Shown here: in pieces, positions 36,431 through 44,463 of the stretch
How the letters are laid out: each line of letters begins with the position of its first letter
How positions within the stretch are numbered: the stretch's first letter is position 1
DNA from: Spirosoma sordidisoli
Lineage (GTDB): Bacteria > Bacteroidota > Bacteroidia > Cytophagales > Spirosomataceae
Length of the DNA: 64,000 bases
Assembly (NCBI RefSeq): GCF_004138325.1
Contig: NZ_SBLB01000005.1
Span: 1-64,000, forward strand
Reading direction: 5' to 3'
Program-made: the position numbers and the translations under genes
The notes under the pieces: model-generated
What the model saw: only the letters and a program-made list of their open reading frames with translations
The model's database searches: none
Told to the model about the DNA's origin: nothing

Positions 36431-37711
36431 ATGAATCGCACCGCCTTCTTTTTTGTTCTGCCTGCCATAATGCTGCTGATCGACTGGTATGTCTGGCAGG
36501 CTGTCAAAACCCTCAGCCGATCAACGACTGAGAACACACAGCGTATCATTGCCATCGCGTACTGGGGCTTCACGGGCCTGTCGCTGTTGATTTACGTAGC
36601 CATGCAGTACCTGCCCCCCGACTCGTTCGGCAAGAACACGCGCACGTTTCTCTGGGCTACCATCGCTATTCCGTACTTTTCCAAAATCTTCGCCGTCCTG
36701 ATTCTGTTCATCGACGATATCGGGCGGTTCTTTCGCTGGGTGGTGTCGCTGTTCTACAAGCCGGAAGTACGCGAAACGGTCGTAGATCCTACCCGCCAGA
36801 CCATACCGCCTACCGACGCTATTTCACGGTCCGATTTTTTGATGAAAACGGCCCTCGTGGTTGGCGCGGTACCGCTGGTGGGCTTCTCGTGGGGAATCCT
36901 GTCCGGCGCGCACGATTACCGCATCCGACGGGTGAAATTGCCGCTCAAAAACCTGCCGTCGGGCTTCCACGGCATGACCATTGCCCAACTGTCCGATATC
37001 CACTCGGGAAGTTTCTTTAACCGGACGGCCGTTCGGGGTGGGGTCGATATGCTGCTGCGCGAAAAGCCGGACGTCGTATTCTTCACGGGCGATCTGGTCA
37101 ATAGCCATGCCGACGAAGTCAACGAGTTCATTACGATTTTCGACAAGGTAAAAGCCCCGCTGGGTGTTTACTCGACCCTGGGTAACCACGATTACGGCAA
37201 GTACGTGCAGTGGCCGAGTGCGCAGGCCGAACGCCAGAACGTACTTAACGTCATTGCTGCTCATAAACAGATGGGCTGGGACATCCTGCTGGACGAACAC
37301 CGGATGCTCGAACAGAACGGCGATCAGCTGGCGCTCATCGGGGTGCAGAACCTGGGATTTGGGCCAGCCGCACTGCGGGCGGGCAACCTGGCCAAAGCGT
37401 ACCAGGGTACCGCCGATGCACCGGTTAAACTGCTCCTCTCCCACGACCCGACGCACTGGGATGCGCAGGTACGGCCCCAGTATCCCGATATCGACGTGCA
37501 GTTCAGCGGCCATACCCACGGTGCGCAGTTCGGTGTTGACCTTGGCGACGTACGGTGGAGTCCGGCGCAGTATTTTTACAAGCAGTGGGCCGGTCTGTAT
37601 CAGGAAGGCAATCAGCGGCTGTATGTCAACCGGGGCTTCGGCTACATTGGTTACCCCGGCCGGGTCGGTATTTTGCCCGAAATCACCATTTTTGAGCTTA
37701 CCAAAGCCTGA
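36431..37711 (+). CDS. Membrane-anchored metallophosphoesterase (YkuE/YaeI-type)
   Basis: About 426 residues from MNRTAFFFVLPAIMLL; the frame is open further upstream through repeat sequence, which is not used. Four hydrophobic segments lie in the first 170 residues, then the calcineurin-like domain with its metal motifs in order: LSDIHSG near 187-193, GDLVNSHAD near 221-229, LGNHDYGK near 250-257, LSHDPTH near 336-342 and FSGHTHGAQFG near 358-368. Relatives (YkuE, YpbG, YaeI/LpxG) act on lipids or lipid-linked phosphates at the membrane. The substrate here is unknown. Confidence 0.88.
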   Translation: MNRTAFFFVLPAIMLLIDWYVWQAVKTLSRSTTENTQRIIAIAYWGFTGLSLLIYVAMQYLPPDSFGKNTRTFLWATIAIPYFSKIFAVLILFIDDIGRFFRWVVSLFYKPEVRETVVDPTRQTIPPTDAISRSDFLMKTALVVGAVPLVGFSWGILSGAHDYRIRRVKLPLKNLPSGFHGMTIAQLSDIHSGSFFNRTAVRGGVDMLLREKPDVVFFTGDLVNSHADEVNEFITIFDKVKAPLGVYSTLGNHDYGKYVQWPSAQAERQNVLNVIAAHKQMGWDILLDEHRMLEQNGDQLALIGVQNLGFGPAALRAGNLAKAYQGTADAPVKLLLSHDPTHWDAQVRPQYPDIDVQFSGHTHGAQFGVDLGDVRWSPAQYFYKQWAGLYQEGNQRLYVNRGFGYIGYPGRVGILPEITIFELTKA

Positions 37712-37774
37712 TGGCTAAAACCACAACCTTGCTCGTTTCGTTACGTTCCTGATTCATCCCAATCAAAACACTCC

Positions 37775-38629
37775 ATGAAAACAATTATCATTACCGGCAT
37801 CACGCTGTTGACCTCTTTCTTCTCGATGCTGTCGCCAACGAAGCGCGAAGAAACCCGAATTCCGGTTTGCCATGGCGGCAACGACATGTCGGCTATGGCG
37901 GCCGATCCGGCTTTCCAGCAACTCCATAAGGCTCCCCTACCCTTTACCTATACCGGTGCGGGGGAGATGATCAAATTCTCGACGCCCGATGGCCAGTCGG
38001 CCAATGGATTCCTGCTCAAATCAAAGAAAGCCTCGAACAAATGGCTGCTGGTTTATCAGGAGTGGTGGGGCCTGAACGACAACATCAAACAGGAAGCCGA
38101 AAAATTCTACAACGACCTGAGCGATGTGAACGTACTGGCCGTAGATATGTACGACGGGAAAGTGGCCACCGAGCCGGCTGAGGCCGGTAAACTGATGCAG
38201 GGGGCCGACAAAAACCGGCTGACGAGCATCATGAAAGGGGCTATTGCGTATGCCGGTCCAAAAGCTGAATTTGCGTCGGTGGGCTGGTGCTTCGGTGGTA
38301 TGCTGTCGCTGCAGTCGGCCATGCTGGAAGGCAAACAGGCCAAAGGGTGCGTCATGTACTACGGTCGGCCAGAACAGGATGTAGAGAAGCTCAAAACCCT
38401 CCAGACCGACGTACTGGGTATTTTCGGCAGCCGCGACAAAGGCATCTCGCCCGAGTCGGTAAAACAGTTCGAAGAGAACATGCAGAAGGCTGGCGAAAAA
38501 GTAACCGTTAAGATGTACGACGCGGGCCACGGCTTTGCCAACCCCAGCAACCCCGTCTACGACAAAGAAGCCACCGCCGATGCCTATAAGCTGGCCCTTG
38601 GCTACCTGAAAGATAAACTGAAGGCCTAA
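37775..38629 (+). CDS. Exported dienelactone hydrolase-family protein
   Basis: A 284-residue alpha/beta hydrolase with an N-terminal signal-like segment (IIITGITLLTSFFSML). The dienelactone-hydrolase triad is present: Cys in GWCFGG near 171, Asp in FGSRDKG near 213 and His in DAGHGF near 251. VYQEWWGLNDNI near 90-101 is the family's oxyanion-region motif. Classical dienelactone hydrolases open dienelactone in the chlorocatechol pathway, but many exported relatives have unknown substrates. It follows the metallophosphoesterase by 63 bases and ends in a good terminator, so the two may share a transcript. Confidence 0.88.
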   Translation: MKTIIITGITLLTSFFSMLSPTKREETRIPVCHGGNDMSAMAADPAFQQLHKAPLPFTYTGAGEMIKFSTPDGQSANGFLLKSKKASNKWLLVYQEWWGLNDNIKQEAEKFYNDLSDVNVLAVDMYDGKVATEPAEAGKLMQGADKNRLTSIMKGAIAYAGPKAEFASVGWCFGGMLSLQSAMLEGKQAKGCVMYYGRPEQDVEKLKTLQTDVLGIFGSRDKGISPESVKQFEENMQKAGEKVTVKMYDAGHGFANPSNPVYDKEATADAYKLALGYLKDKLKA

Positions 38630-38649
38630 GAGGCTGTAACTCATCTATG

Positions 38650-38690
38650 CAAACCCCGGGGCACTAAACATCCCCGGGGTTTGTTTTTTA
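38650..38690 (+). terminator. Intrinsic terminator after the dienelactone hydrolase gene
   Basis: CAAACCCCGGGG and CCCCGGGGTTTG pair around a ten-base loop, followed by TTTTTT. Confidence 0.9.
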
Positions 38691-38760
38691 TGGATACAGT
38701 AAACCTTTCGCCGGTTCGATTGTCTAACAGGTAAAGGTTGAACACTAAACGCACTCGACT

Positions 38761-39096
38761 ATGAACACGATAAAACCCATGCCACTCCTGACGGCCCTGA
38801 TGCTGGTCGTGGTGATGGCTAGCTGTGGTCCCTCGTATGTTGGCGTTCGCACGGCTCCTGCTCCCGCCTATGGCTATGGGTACGGGCCTTATTACGGGGT
38901 TCGCCCCTACCCGCCCGGCTACTACCGCCGTCCGCCGGTGATCGTACAACGCCGGACCTACGTAGTGCCTCGCGGCCGGTATTACAACAGCCGTCCCTCA
39001 TACAGCCCAAACGCCCGGAGCAACAACGGCTATCGGGGCAACAATGGCTACCGGAGCAACGGAAACGCATACGGTCGCTCACGCGGACCCAGGTAA
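38761..39096 (+). CDS. Small Gly/Tyr/Arg/Asn-rich lipoprotein
   Basis: A 111-residue lipoprotein with the lipobox VVMASC (Cys22). The mature part is low-complexity: a Tyr/Gly-rich segment (YGYGYGPYYG near 37-46), a Pro/Arg segment (YPPGYYRRPP near 50-59), then repeats of NNGYRGN type and a basic end. It is probably disordered and on the cell surface or in the periplasm. I do not recognise a functional family. A terminator follows. Confidence 0.7.
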   Translation: MNTIKPMPLLTALMLVVVMASCGPSYVGVRTAPAPAYGYGYGPYYGVRPYPPGYYRRPPVIVQRRTYVVPRGRYYNSRPSYSPNARSNNGYRGNNGYRSNGNAYGRSRGPR

Positions 39097-39123
39097 GCAT
39101 AGATAGTGCCTGACAATGGCCGG

Positions 39124-39154
39124 TACCGATCCCTGCGGGGGTCGGTATTTTTTT
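39124..39154 (+). terminator. Intrinsic terminator after the small lipoprotein gene
   Basis: TACCGATCCC and GGGGTCGGTA pair with a short loop and are followed by seven T. Confidence 0.8.
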
Positions 39155-39168
39155 GTAGTTTCAGACCC

Positions 39169-39930
39169 ATGAAACACAAATACCTTCTTCTGGTTACGGC
39201 TGTATGTCAACTGCTTATGTGGGTGCGGGCCGATGTGGCGCTGGCTGGCTACCCCCAAACTCCCCGGGCCAGGGCCGATACCGGGCGCATCGAAAACGCA
39301 ACCCCGCCCAACCGGGCCGCCCTGATGGAGGAACTGACGGCCCTCCCCTGCGGCATCACCCCTGCCGATACCAAAGCTGCCATCTTCCGGAAAATCAAAA
39401 ACTACCTCGATCGCTACCAGCCCGACGCGGCTTATCCGGAAGACCGCTATGCCAAAGCCGCCGTCGACTGGGCCCTAAAAGGCGTTTTGGCGGGCGGGTA
39501 CGGCATCGGGGCGGTACTGGTCGACGGCCGGGGGCAGATTCTGCATGGCGCCTACAACCGCCAACGCCAGACCGGTCGGTCAGACCTGCACGGGGAGATG
39601 GCGCTACTGACCGATTTCGAAACCCTGCCCCAGTTCCGAAAATACCAGTCGAAGGGAAATTTTACCGGGGGCGGTACTACCATCTACACCGAGCAGCTTC
39701 GGCTCTACACCTCTGCCGAACCCTGCCCCATGTGCTTCGTTCGGGTGTCGATAGCGGGCGTCGATACGCGTTACGTAACAACCGGGCCCGATGATGGGAT
39801 GAATGCGCGTGCCAGTTGCCTGCCGCCGTTCTGGTACCAGCTTAGCCAGAAACACCCGGTAGCGCAGGCTCAGACGGCCCCCGTACTGCGTCAGCTGGCT
39901 CACTGCCTGTTTTATTCGTTTATGTTGTAG
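39169..39930 (+). CDS. Exported nucleoside/cytidine deaminase-fold protein
   Basis: About 253 residues from MKHKYLLLVTAVCQLLMW; this start gives a signal peptide (hydrophobic core 5-18, likely cleavage near ADVALAG). The zinc-deaminase motifs are both present: HGEMALL near 143-149 (His and the catalytic Glu) and SAEPCPMCF near 183-191 (PCxxC). The AVLVDGRGQILHGAYNRQRQ segment precedes the first motif as in guanine/cytosine/tRNA adenosine deaminases. Such enzymes are normally cytoplasmic, so export is unusual. It overlaps the convergent cyclotransferase gene by 19 bases. Alternatives are a salvage enzyme in the periplasm or a deaminase-type effector. Confidence 0.75.
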   Translation: MKHKYLLLVTAVCQLLMWVRADVALAGYPQTPRARADTGRIENATPPNRAALMEELTALPCGITPADTKAAIFRKIKNYLDRYQPDAAYPEDRYAKAAVDWALKGVLAGGYGIGAVLVDGRGQILHGAYNRQRQTGRSDLHGEMALLTDFETLPQFRKYQSKGNFTGGGTTIYTEQLRLYTSAEPCPMCFVRVSIAGVDTRYVTTGPDDGMNARASCLPPFWYQLSQKHPVAQAQTAPVLRQLAHCLFYSFML

Positions 39931-40310
39931 GTTCCTGACGCAACCAGACGAGCCTTGTCAACGGGCCAGTTGTACAGATACACCCAGCAGTCGAGAAGGG
40001 TACCGTTGCAGACCACCGTGACAACGCCCCGCCTGTACTCATCGGTCGGGTCGGGTGGGTTGCTGACGCCCTCATAATGGTCGAGCTGGTCGAGTATGGT
40101 CTTATTTTTGCCGAAGTCATAGACAGAGCCCCGAACAAGCGCTGGGCCGCTGGGATCGTGAACAACGCCCGGGTACTGACCGAGGTCGAAGAGCCGTCCG
40201 GGCAGGGTGCCATCACCGATGTATTGGGCCGATGCGCGCAGGAGCTGGGCAAACGGGTTGTTGAAACCAGGGCGCAACGTGCCGTAGACGAACAGATAAG
40301 TTGGATCCAT
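39912..40310 (-). CDS. Gamma-glutamylcyclotransferase-family protein
   Basis: A 132-residue protein that begins with the hallmark YLFVYGTLRPG at 5-15 (substrate-binding YGSL/YGTL loop). The catalytic Glu is in LDHYEGV near 77-83, and the C-terminal WVYLYNWP motif gives the family's last strand. Members of this AIG2/GGACT-like group make 5-oxoproline from gamma-glutamyl amino acids; the exact substrate here is not known. It is convergent with the deaminase gene. Confidence 0.88.
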   Translation of the reverse strand: MDPTYLFVYGTLRPGFNNPFAQLLRASAQYIGDGTLPGRLFDLGQYPGVVHDPSGPALVRGSVYDFGKNKTILDQLDHYEGVSNPPDPTDEYRRGVVTVVCNGTLLDCWVYLYNWPVDKARLVASGTYNINE

Positions 40311-40392
40311 GTGTCTTGTGAATCATAAATTTACGTTACCATTCAGGACTAATATGCTCCTAATTTCGTTACTGACAAAACAGGTTGATACT

Positions 40393-40599
40393 ATGAAGAA
40401 GACAACGTTACTGATAGCCCTGGTGGCTTCGGTCATTTTGGTGGAGGTCCCGCTCGAAACCAGGGCCTCGGCTGGTAAGGCCCCTACCGAAGCGGCTATC
40501 TTCAAACGCAAGCGCAAAGGTTACAAACCCAAACGGGGTGGCCTGTTCAATACCGGTCTGTTTCGCAAGAAAAACCCCTGCGGCTGCCCTAACCACTAG
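40393..40599 (+). CDS. Small secreted basic peptide, hypothetical
   Basis: About 68 residues from MKKTTLLIALVASVILV, a signal peptide likely cut near ETRASA. The mature part is about 40 residues and strongly basic (KRKRKGYKPKRGG near 39-51), ending in CGCPNH with two Cys. An upstream in-frame ATG at 40309 overlaps the divergent gene and is not used. Similar Lys/Arg-rich short exported proteins are frequent in Spirosoma-like genomes, with no known role. Confidence 0.55.
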   Translation: MKKTTLLIALVASVILVEVPLETRASAGKAPTEAAIFKRKRKGYKPKRGGLFNTGLFRKKNPCGCPNH

Positions 40600-40795
40600 T
40601 CGTATCTAGGATAACAGGCTCCGAAGATCACTCAGTTTTATCGGGATGCATATAGAATACGCTGCGTCCGTTCCTTTTTCTGTCTGTTTCGATAAGCCCT
40701 TCTCCCCACTTGTCGGCTTCCGGCACGTCCATTGCCCGTTAGAGGTTGTTTTGGGGAATGAATTGATGTGAATTCCACTTGCCCGAATGGCTACC

Positions 40796-40873
40796 GTTTC
40801 ACCCCCCAGCCCCCTAAAGGGGGAGTTAGCTCCGCCGAATGAGCTCCCCCTTTAGGGGGCTGGGGGGTGAAAC
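40796..40873. repeat. Palindromic intergenic element, copy 2
   Basis: GTTTCACCCCCCAGCCCC and its complement flank CCTAAAGGGGGAGTTAGC and its complement around a CTCCGCCGAATGAG centre, near-identical to 31711-31785. The arm sequence GGCAGCCCATAGAGCCGACT with ATCTTCCCCAAAAAACTC follows at 40871-40927, again like copy 1. The rest of the 40600-41136 gap (537 bases) shows no gene I can support. Confidence 0.8.
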
Positions 40874-41136
40874 GGCAGCCCATAGAGCCGACTAAAGTCC
40901 GCAGCATCTTCCCCAAAAAACTCTTAGGGCGTAGGTATCCGAAGCCGCACGTCTCAGCCGCTTTGCCTAAGATGCCGGGTCTCAGGCAGTAGGGGCTGCG
41001 CTGAACCACTGGCCCGTGGTAATTCTTCTGACCAGCGCGCTGACTTTAGCGCGTAGTGGTTAATTTTAAGCTTGCCCAATCGGGTAAGCAGAACAAAACG
41101 GGCCAGTTATCTGAAAAGGGCGTTTAGCGTAAACGA

Positions 41137-42420
41137 ATGACAGCAATTTCCTGCGGAATCGATTTTGGTACCTCCAACTCAACCATCGCCATCGACCAGG
41201 CCGGTACAATCAGTCTGGTACCGGTCGAAGAATCACACGTAACCATTCCGAGTGCTATTTTTTTTCGGCGCACCGACAACCGGGCGCTGTACGGGCGGGC
41301 CGCTGTCAACGCCTTCTTCGACCGGCAGGATGGCCGGTTTATGCGAAGTCTGAAACGGGTGCTGGGCACGTCACTCATGAAACAGGGTACGCAGGTCAAC
41401 GGCACACCCATGAATTTCAGCATCATCATCACCGCTTTTCTCCGGCATCTGAAAGATAAGGCCGACGCCCAGGCGGGCAGCAGTATCGAAAATGTGGTGA
41501 TGGGCCGACCTGTTCATTTTGTCGATAACGACCCCTCGGCCGATACCCAGGCGCAGGCCGAACTGGAGGTAATTGCTCGCCGGATCGGATTTAAACACAT
41601 TGATTTTCAGTACGAACCAATTGCGGCTGCCTTTGCCCACGAAGCCCGGATCAGTGGAGAGAAACTAGCCATCGTTGCCGACCTGGGCGGAGGTACGTCT
41701 GACTTTACGGTGATCCGGCTATCGAAGCAGTACATTCATAAGCCCGACCGGTCGTCCGATATTCTGGCCAATACCGGCGTTCGGATCGGCGGAAATGATT
41801 TTGATAAAGCGCTGAGCCTGGCGGGAATTATGCCCGAGCTGGGCTACCGGACTACCTATGGCGCCAAACACCTCGAGGTGCCGCTCAAGCCTTTTCATGA
41901 CCTGGCCGAGTGGAGTAAGGTAAACTTCCTCTATACGCCCAAGGTGCTGATGCAGACGCGGCAGCTGCTCCACGAGTCGCACGATAAGCCACGCTACCGG
42001 CGGCTGGTATCGGTACTTGAGCAGGAAACGGGACATATGCTGCTGGCGGCCGCCGAAGACGCTAAAATTGCCCTGTCAGATGAGCCGTCTCATCAGGCCA
42101 TCTTCGATTTCATCGAGCCGGATTTTGTATTACCCATTGGCCGACAGTTGTTCGAAGAAGCTATCGACGAGCAGGTTGAGCAGATTATGGATTCGGCCCG
42201 GGCGTGTTTGCAGCAGGCCGGTGTGGGAGCGGCCGATATCGATCTGGTTATTCTCACTGGCGGCTCTACCGAAGTACGGTCGGTGCAGGCAGCTTTCAGC
42301 CAGCTGTTTCCGAAGGCCGACATTGCCGATCAGAACAAACTCTCCAGCGTTGGCCTGGGCCTGGGCTACGACAGCCACTACAAATTCGGGCAGCCCCGAC
42401 AGTCGGCTACCGTATCCTGA
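41137..42420 (+). CDS. Hsp70-family ATPase without substrate-binding domain (YegD-like)
   Basis: A 427-residue actin-like ATPase. The phosphate-1 loop GIDFGTSNSTIAI is at 7-19, the phosphate-2 loop VADLGGGTSDFTV near 186-198 and the adenosine motif LTGGSTEVRSVQ near 377-388. The chain ends right after the ATPase fold, so there is no peptide-binding domain, as in E. coli YegD. No DnaJ or GrpE gene is adjacent. The partner and substrate are unknown. The gene stands alone, preceded by 537 gene-free bases. Confidence 0.88.
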   Translation: MTAISCGIDFGTSNSTIAIDQAGTISLVPVEESHVTIPSAIFFRRTDNRALYGRAAVNAFFDRQDGRFMRSLKRVLGTSLMKQGTQVNGTPMNFSIIITAFLRHLKDKADAQAGSSIENVVMGRPVHFVDNDPSADTQAQAELEVIARRIGFKHIDFQYEPIAAAFAHEARISGEKLAIVADLGGGTSDFTVIRLSKQYIHKPDRSSDILANTGVRIGGNDFDKALSLAGIMPELGYRTTYGAKHLEVPLKPFHDLAEWSKVNFLYTPKVLMQTRQLLHESHDKPRYRRLVSVLEQETGHMLLAAAEDAKIALSDEPSHQAIFDFIEPDFVLPIGRQLFEEAIDEQVEQIMDSARACLQQAGVGAADIDLVILTGGSTEVRSVQAAFSQLFPKADIADQNKLSSVGLGLGYDSHYKFGQPRQSATVS

Positions 42421-42614
42421 CGACAACCGGGGTTGAAACCACCGAAGAAATCTTACTCTTGTAGAATAATAGATTTTATTCGCGTTATGAATAGAAACTA
42501 TACGGTTGGCGGGGCATTGGTCGGGCTGAATCTGTCGCTGTATGTGGGGCAGATAAAATAAAAATAGCGAGTGGTGCGTCAAATCGCTGATAATGAACGT
42601 CTAATTCGTGCTGA

Positions 42615-43103
42615 TTACAGATTCAGCAGCGCTTTCAGCTTATCGTAAAAGCCCGTGTCGCGAAACGTAAATCGCTTGTGCAGGATGTAGTTGCTGATAA
42701 AGCTAAGCCCCATCCCAAAGACCTGCGAACCCAGTTTGTTCAGGTTGACGGCCTTCACCGAAAATGGAATCAGGAGGGTGAACGGCTCCGCCCGGCTGAC
42801 CGAAAAGTCGTAAAGCCAGGACGCCCCGTAGACGGTAATCAGGCAGGAAACGATAGAAACCATCGTGAACTTGATGGCTTCGCGCTGGGTCTGGGCCGAG
42901 TTGCGGGCGTTGAAGGCAAACAGCTTGGTGAGCACAAACCCGACCAGAAAAGCGACGATATAGCCAATAAACAGGGCCTCCCGGTAACTGACCCGAAACC
43001 ACTCCTGCAATAAACTGCCCGCCAGCAGCTGCACCGTGGCTCCAATAGCCGCCACAATAAAATACGCTAGAACATCCCGGCGGTTAAAAAGCTCACTTGC
43101 CAT
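42615..43103 (-). CDS. GtrA-family membrane protein
   Basis: A 162-residue protein with four hydrophobic segments (near 12-32, 40-62, 77-97 and 122-145) and the GtrA features FIVAAIGATVQLLAGSLL in the first and FISNYILHKRFTFRD near 136-150 at the end. GtrA-type proteins help move lipid-linked sugars across the inner membrane, often beside a glycosyltransferase; none is adjacent here. Confidence 0.88.
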   Translation of the reverse strand: MASELFNRRDVLAYFIVAAIGATVQLLAGSLLQEWFRVSYREALFIGYIVAFLVGFVLTKLFAFNARNSAQTQREAIKFTMVSIVSCLITVYGASWLYDFSVSRAEPFTLLIPFSVKAVNLNKLGSQVFGMGLSFISNYILHKRFTFRDTGFYDKLKALLNL

Positions 43104-43694
43104 AACGAAGCGGGAGAAGACAAGTGAACGAAAGAAGAAAGGTCATTAGCACTCGGTTATAAATCATTACTAGTCAGGCTAACTAAGCCTGTTGTGGAGC
43201 AGACAACTATCAGATTACGGGTGGTATGGGCCGTTTTTTAACCCGGTTTATCGGTGCCACCAGTCCGTTGACGGGACAAACTTAGTAAGCTAAACTCAAT
43301 TCAGAGCCCTATGTTTCCTGCTTTTGCCGACCGATAAAGCAATTTGCCCCGCTTGCGTCGCCTGTCAAACGCCGGCCCACTCCGACCCGGTAGCCGCCTT
43401 GGGTTAGATGGGGCAAGCCTTACGAACCTGCAACCCGCCGGCGAATTCATCCCCTATCGGTTAACAGAAACTGAGCTCAACGGGAAACTTACCGCTCATC
43501 TGGCCGTCTCAGTGCTGTTGCGTCTGGATCGACACGATATACGCCTACCCGACTGCCGAAGCTGATCGCTTTCTGGATAGTCCGAATGATCCGGTTGCAA
43601 CAACGCTTGTCGGCGCTGTACGTCATCACCGGCGCGCTGGACGAGTCTGGAAAACGAGCACCCAGGCAGCAGTCTGTCAGCCACTTATAGTTAT
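43104..43694. other. Gene-free stretch before the lasso-like locus
   Basis: This 591-base gap separates GtrA from the lasso precursor. Short open frames cross it on both strands, including one of about 78 codons at 43525-43761 on the plus strand, but none has a start, composition or motif I can support. It may hold decayed parts of the neighbouring RiPP locus; I see no recognisable cyclase or transporter motif. Confidence 0.4.
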
Positions 43695-43835
43695 ATGCAT
43701 CCAAAAGAAACCAGGCCGCCCGGCGGGTCGCCCAAAAAAGCGTACAAAACACCCAAGCTGAAAACACTGGGAAACGTCAAAAAACTAACCCTGAAAGTAG
43801 GGTCCAATGTCGATGGGTTCGGCTCATTTGGATAA
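43695..43835 (+). CDS. Lasso-peptide-type RiPP precursor
   Basis: A 46-residue peptide. Its leader has the complete lasso recognition motif YxxPxLxxxGx5T: Tyr17, Pro20, Leu22, Gly26 and Thr32 (segment YKTPKLKTLGNVKKLT). The tail after Thr32 is LKVGSNVDGFGSFG with a single acidic residue, Asp40, and no Glu. If the leader ends with Thr at -2, the core starts at Lys34 and Asp40 is residue 7, giving a seven-membered ring; a start at Leu33 gives eight. The PqqD-like B1 gene follows after 48 bases. There is no clear ribosome-binding site, as usual in this phylum. Family membership rests on the motif and the neighbour. Confidence 0.8.
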   Translation: MHPKETRPPGGSPKKAYKTPKLKTLGNVKKLTLKVGSNVDGFGSFG

Positions 43836-43883
43836 CCGTACTACCGGCCGCACCCACCTGGACTTTTCCTCTTTCTTACGAAA

Positions 43884-44180
43884 ATGTTCTTACATCCGGA
43901 TACCCCTGTTCAACTCGTGTCGAACCAGTCATCGTCTGTTCTTGGCGAAGAAACCATCGTTTTGCAGTACGAGGCCGGTATGTATTACGAGCTGAACGAA
44001 ATGGGTGGGTTTATCTGGTCGCTGCTTCAGGCCAACAAGGGAATGACAGTCGGGCAGATTCGGCAAAAACTGCTCGATGAGTTCGAGGTCGACGCCGTGG
44101 TGTGTCAGCAGGAGTTAGTGCAGTTTCTGGATGATCTGCTTCGTGAAAAGCTTATCGAGATTACCGCGCCTGTTCCGTAA
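43884..44180 (+). CDS. PqqD-like RiPP recognition element (lasso B1 protein)
   Basis: A 98-residue protein with the PqqD/RRE fold: a beta-strand part (VQLVSNQSSSVLGEETIVLQ near 9-28), the signature YYELNEMGGFIWSLLQ near 34-49 and a helical C-terminus (IRQKLLDEFEVDAVVCQQEL, then VQFLDDLLREKLIEI). In lasso systems this protein binds the leader's YxxP motif and brings it to the B2 protease and C cyclase. It lies directly behind a matching precursor. Its end overlaps the start of the B2 stump, the usual B1-B2 arrangement. Confidence 0.88.
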   Translation: MFLHPDTPVQLVSNQSSSVLGEETIVLQYEAGMYYELNEMGGFIWSLLQANKGMTVGQIRQKLLDEFEVDAVVCQQELVQFLDDLLREKLIEITAPVP

Positions 44181-44265
44181 ATTCCGGGTGTTGAGAGTCA
44201 ACGAGCGGCTGGCCGCCCTGGTCTGGTGGAACTTGTTGATGCAATTGGCTTTTTGGGGCAGCTGA
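44143..44265 (+). pseudogene. Truncated lasso B2 leader-peptidase gene (N-terminal stump)
   Basis: A 40-codon frame from GTG at 44143 overlaps the end of the B1 gene and reads SLSRLPRLFRKFRVLRVNER then LAALVWWNLLMQLAFWGS before a TGA. A basic start, the (V/S)xxERL turn and a Leu/Trp-rich helix are the standard N-terminus of B2 transglutaminase-like lasso proteases, which are about 140 residues long. The Cys-His-Asp catalytic part is missing, and the next 200 bases have no remnant I can identify before typA. The call rests on pattern and position. Confidence 0.5.
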
Positions 44266-44436
44266 AACGAGATCGGCTGGTGCCAGAGTGATGAGACTGG
44301 TTCACCTGCCCGGAGCTGACGTACTGGTATAATCTATAAAAATAGTAAAATAGAACAATAAAAAGAGAGACAGGCCCTTATTCGCTCAAATGACATTAAT
44401 AAATTGTAAAAATCTGTTTATCAGCTTACTTTTTCG

Positions 44437-44444
44437 TATCTTTG
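44437..44444 (+). promoter_or_regulatory. -7 promoter element of typA
   Basis: TATCTTTG matches TAnnTTTG 20 bases before the typA ATG. A TGTTTA about 20 bases further upstream may act as the -33 element. Confidence 0.6.
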
Positions 44445-44463
44445 CGGTTTGAAATAGAGGAGT

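Noticed and set aside
40791-41009. 72-codon minus-strand frame across the palindrome
   Set aside because: Contains the translated palindrome (PPKGG..PPLGG) and no gene features.
43104-43694. Remnant of a lasso cyclase or transporter upstream of the precursor
   Set aside because: I looked for asparagine-synthetase and ABC motifs in all frames by eye and found none.
43489-43767. 92-codon minus-strand frame overlapping the lasso precursor
   Set aside because: It runs antisense through the precursor, whose leader motif and B1 neighbour support the plus strand.
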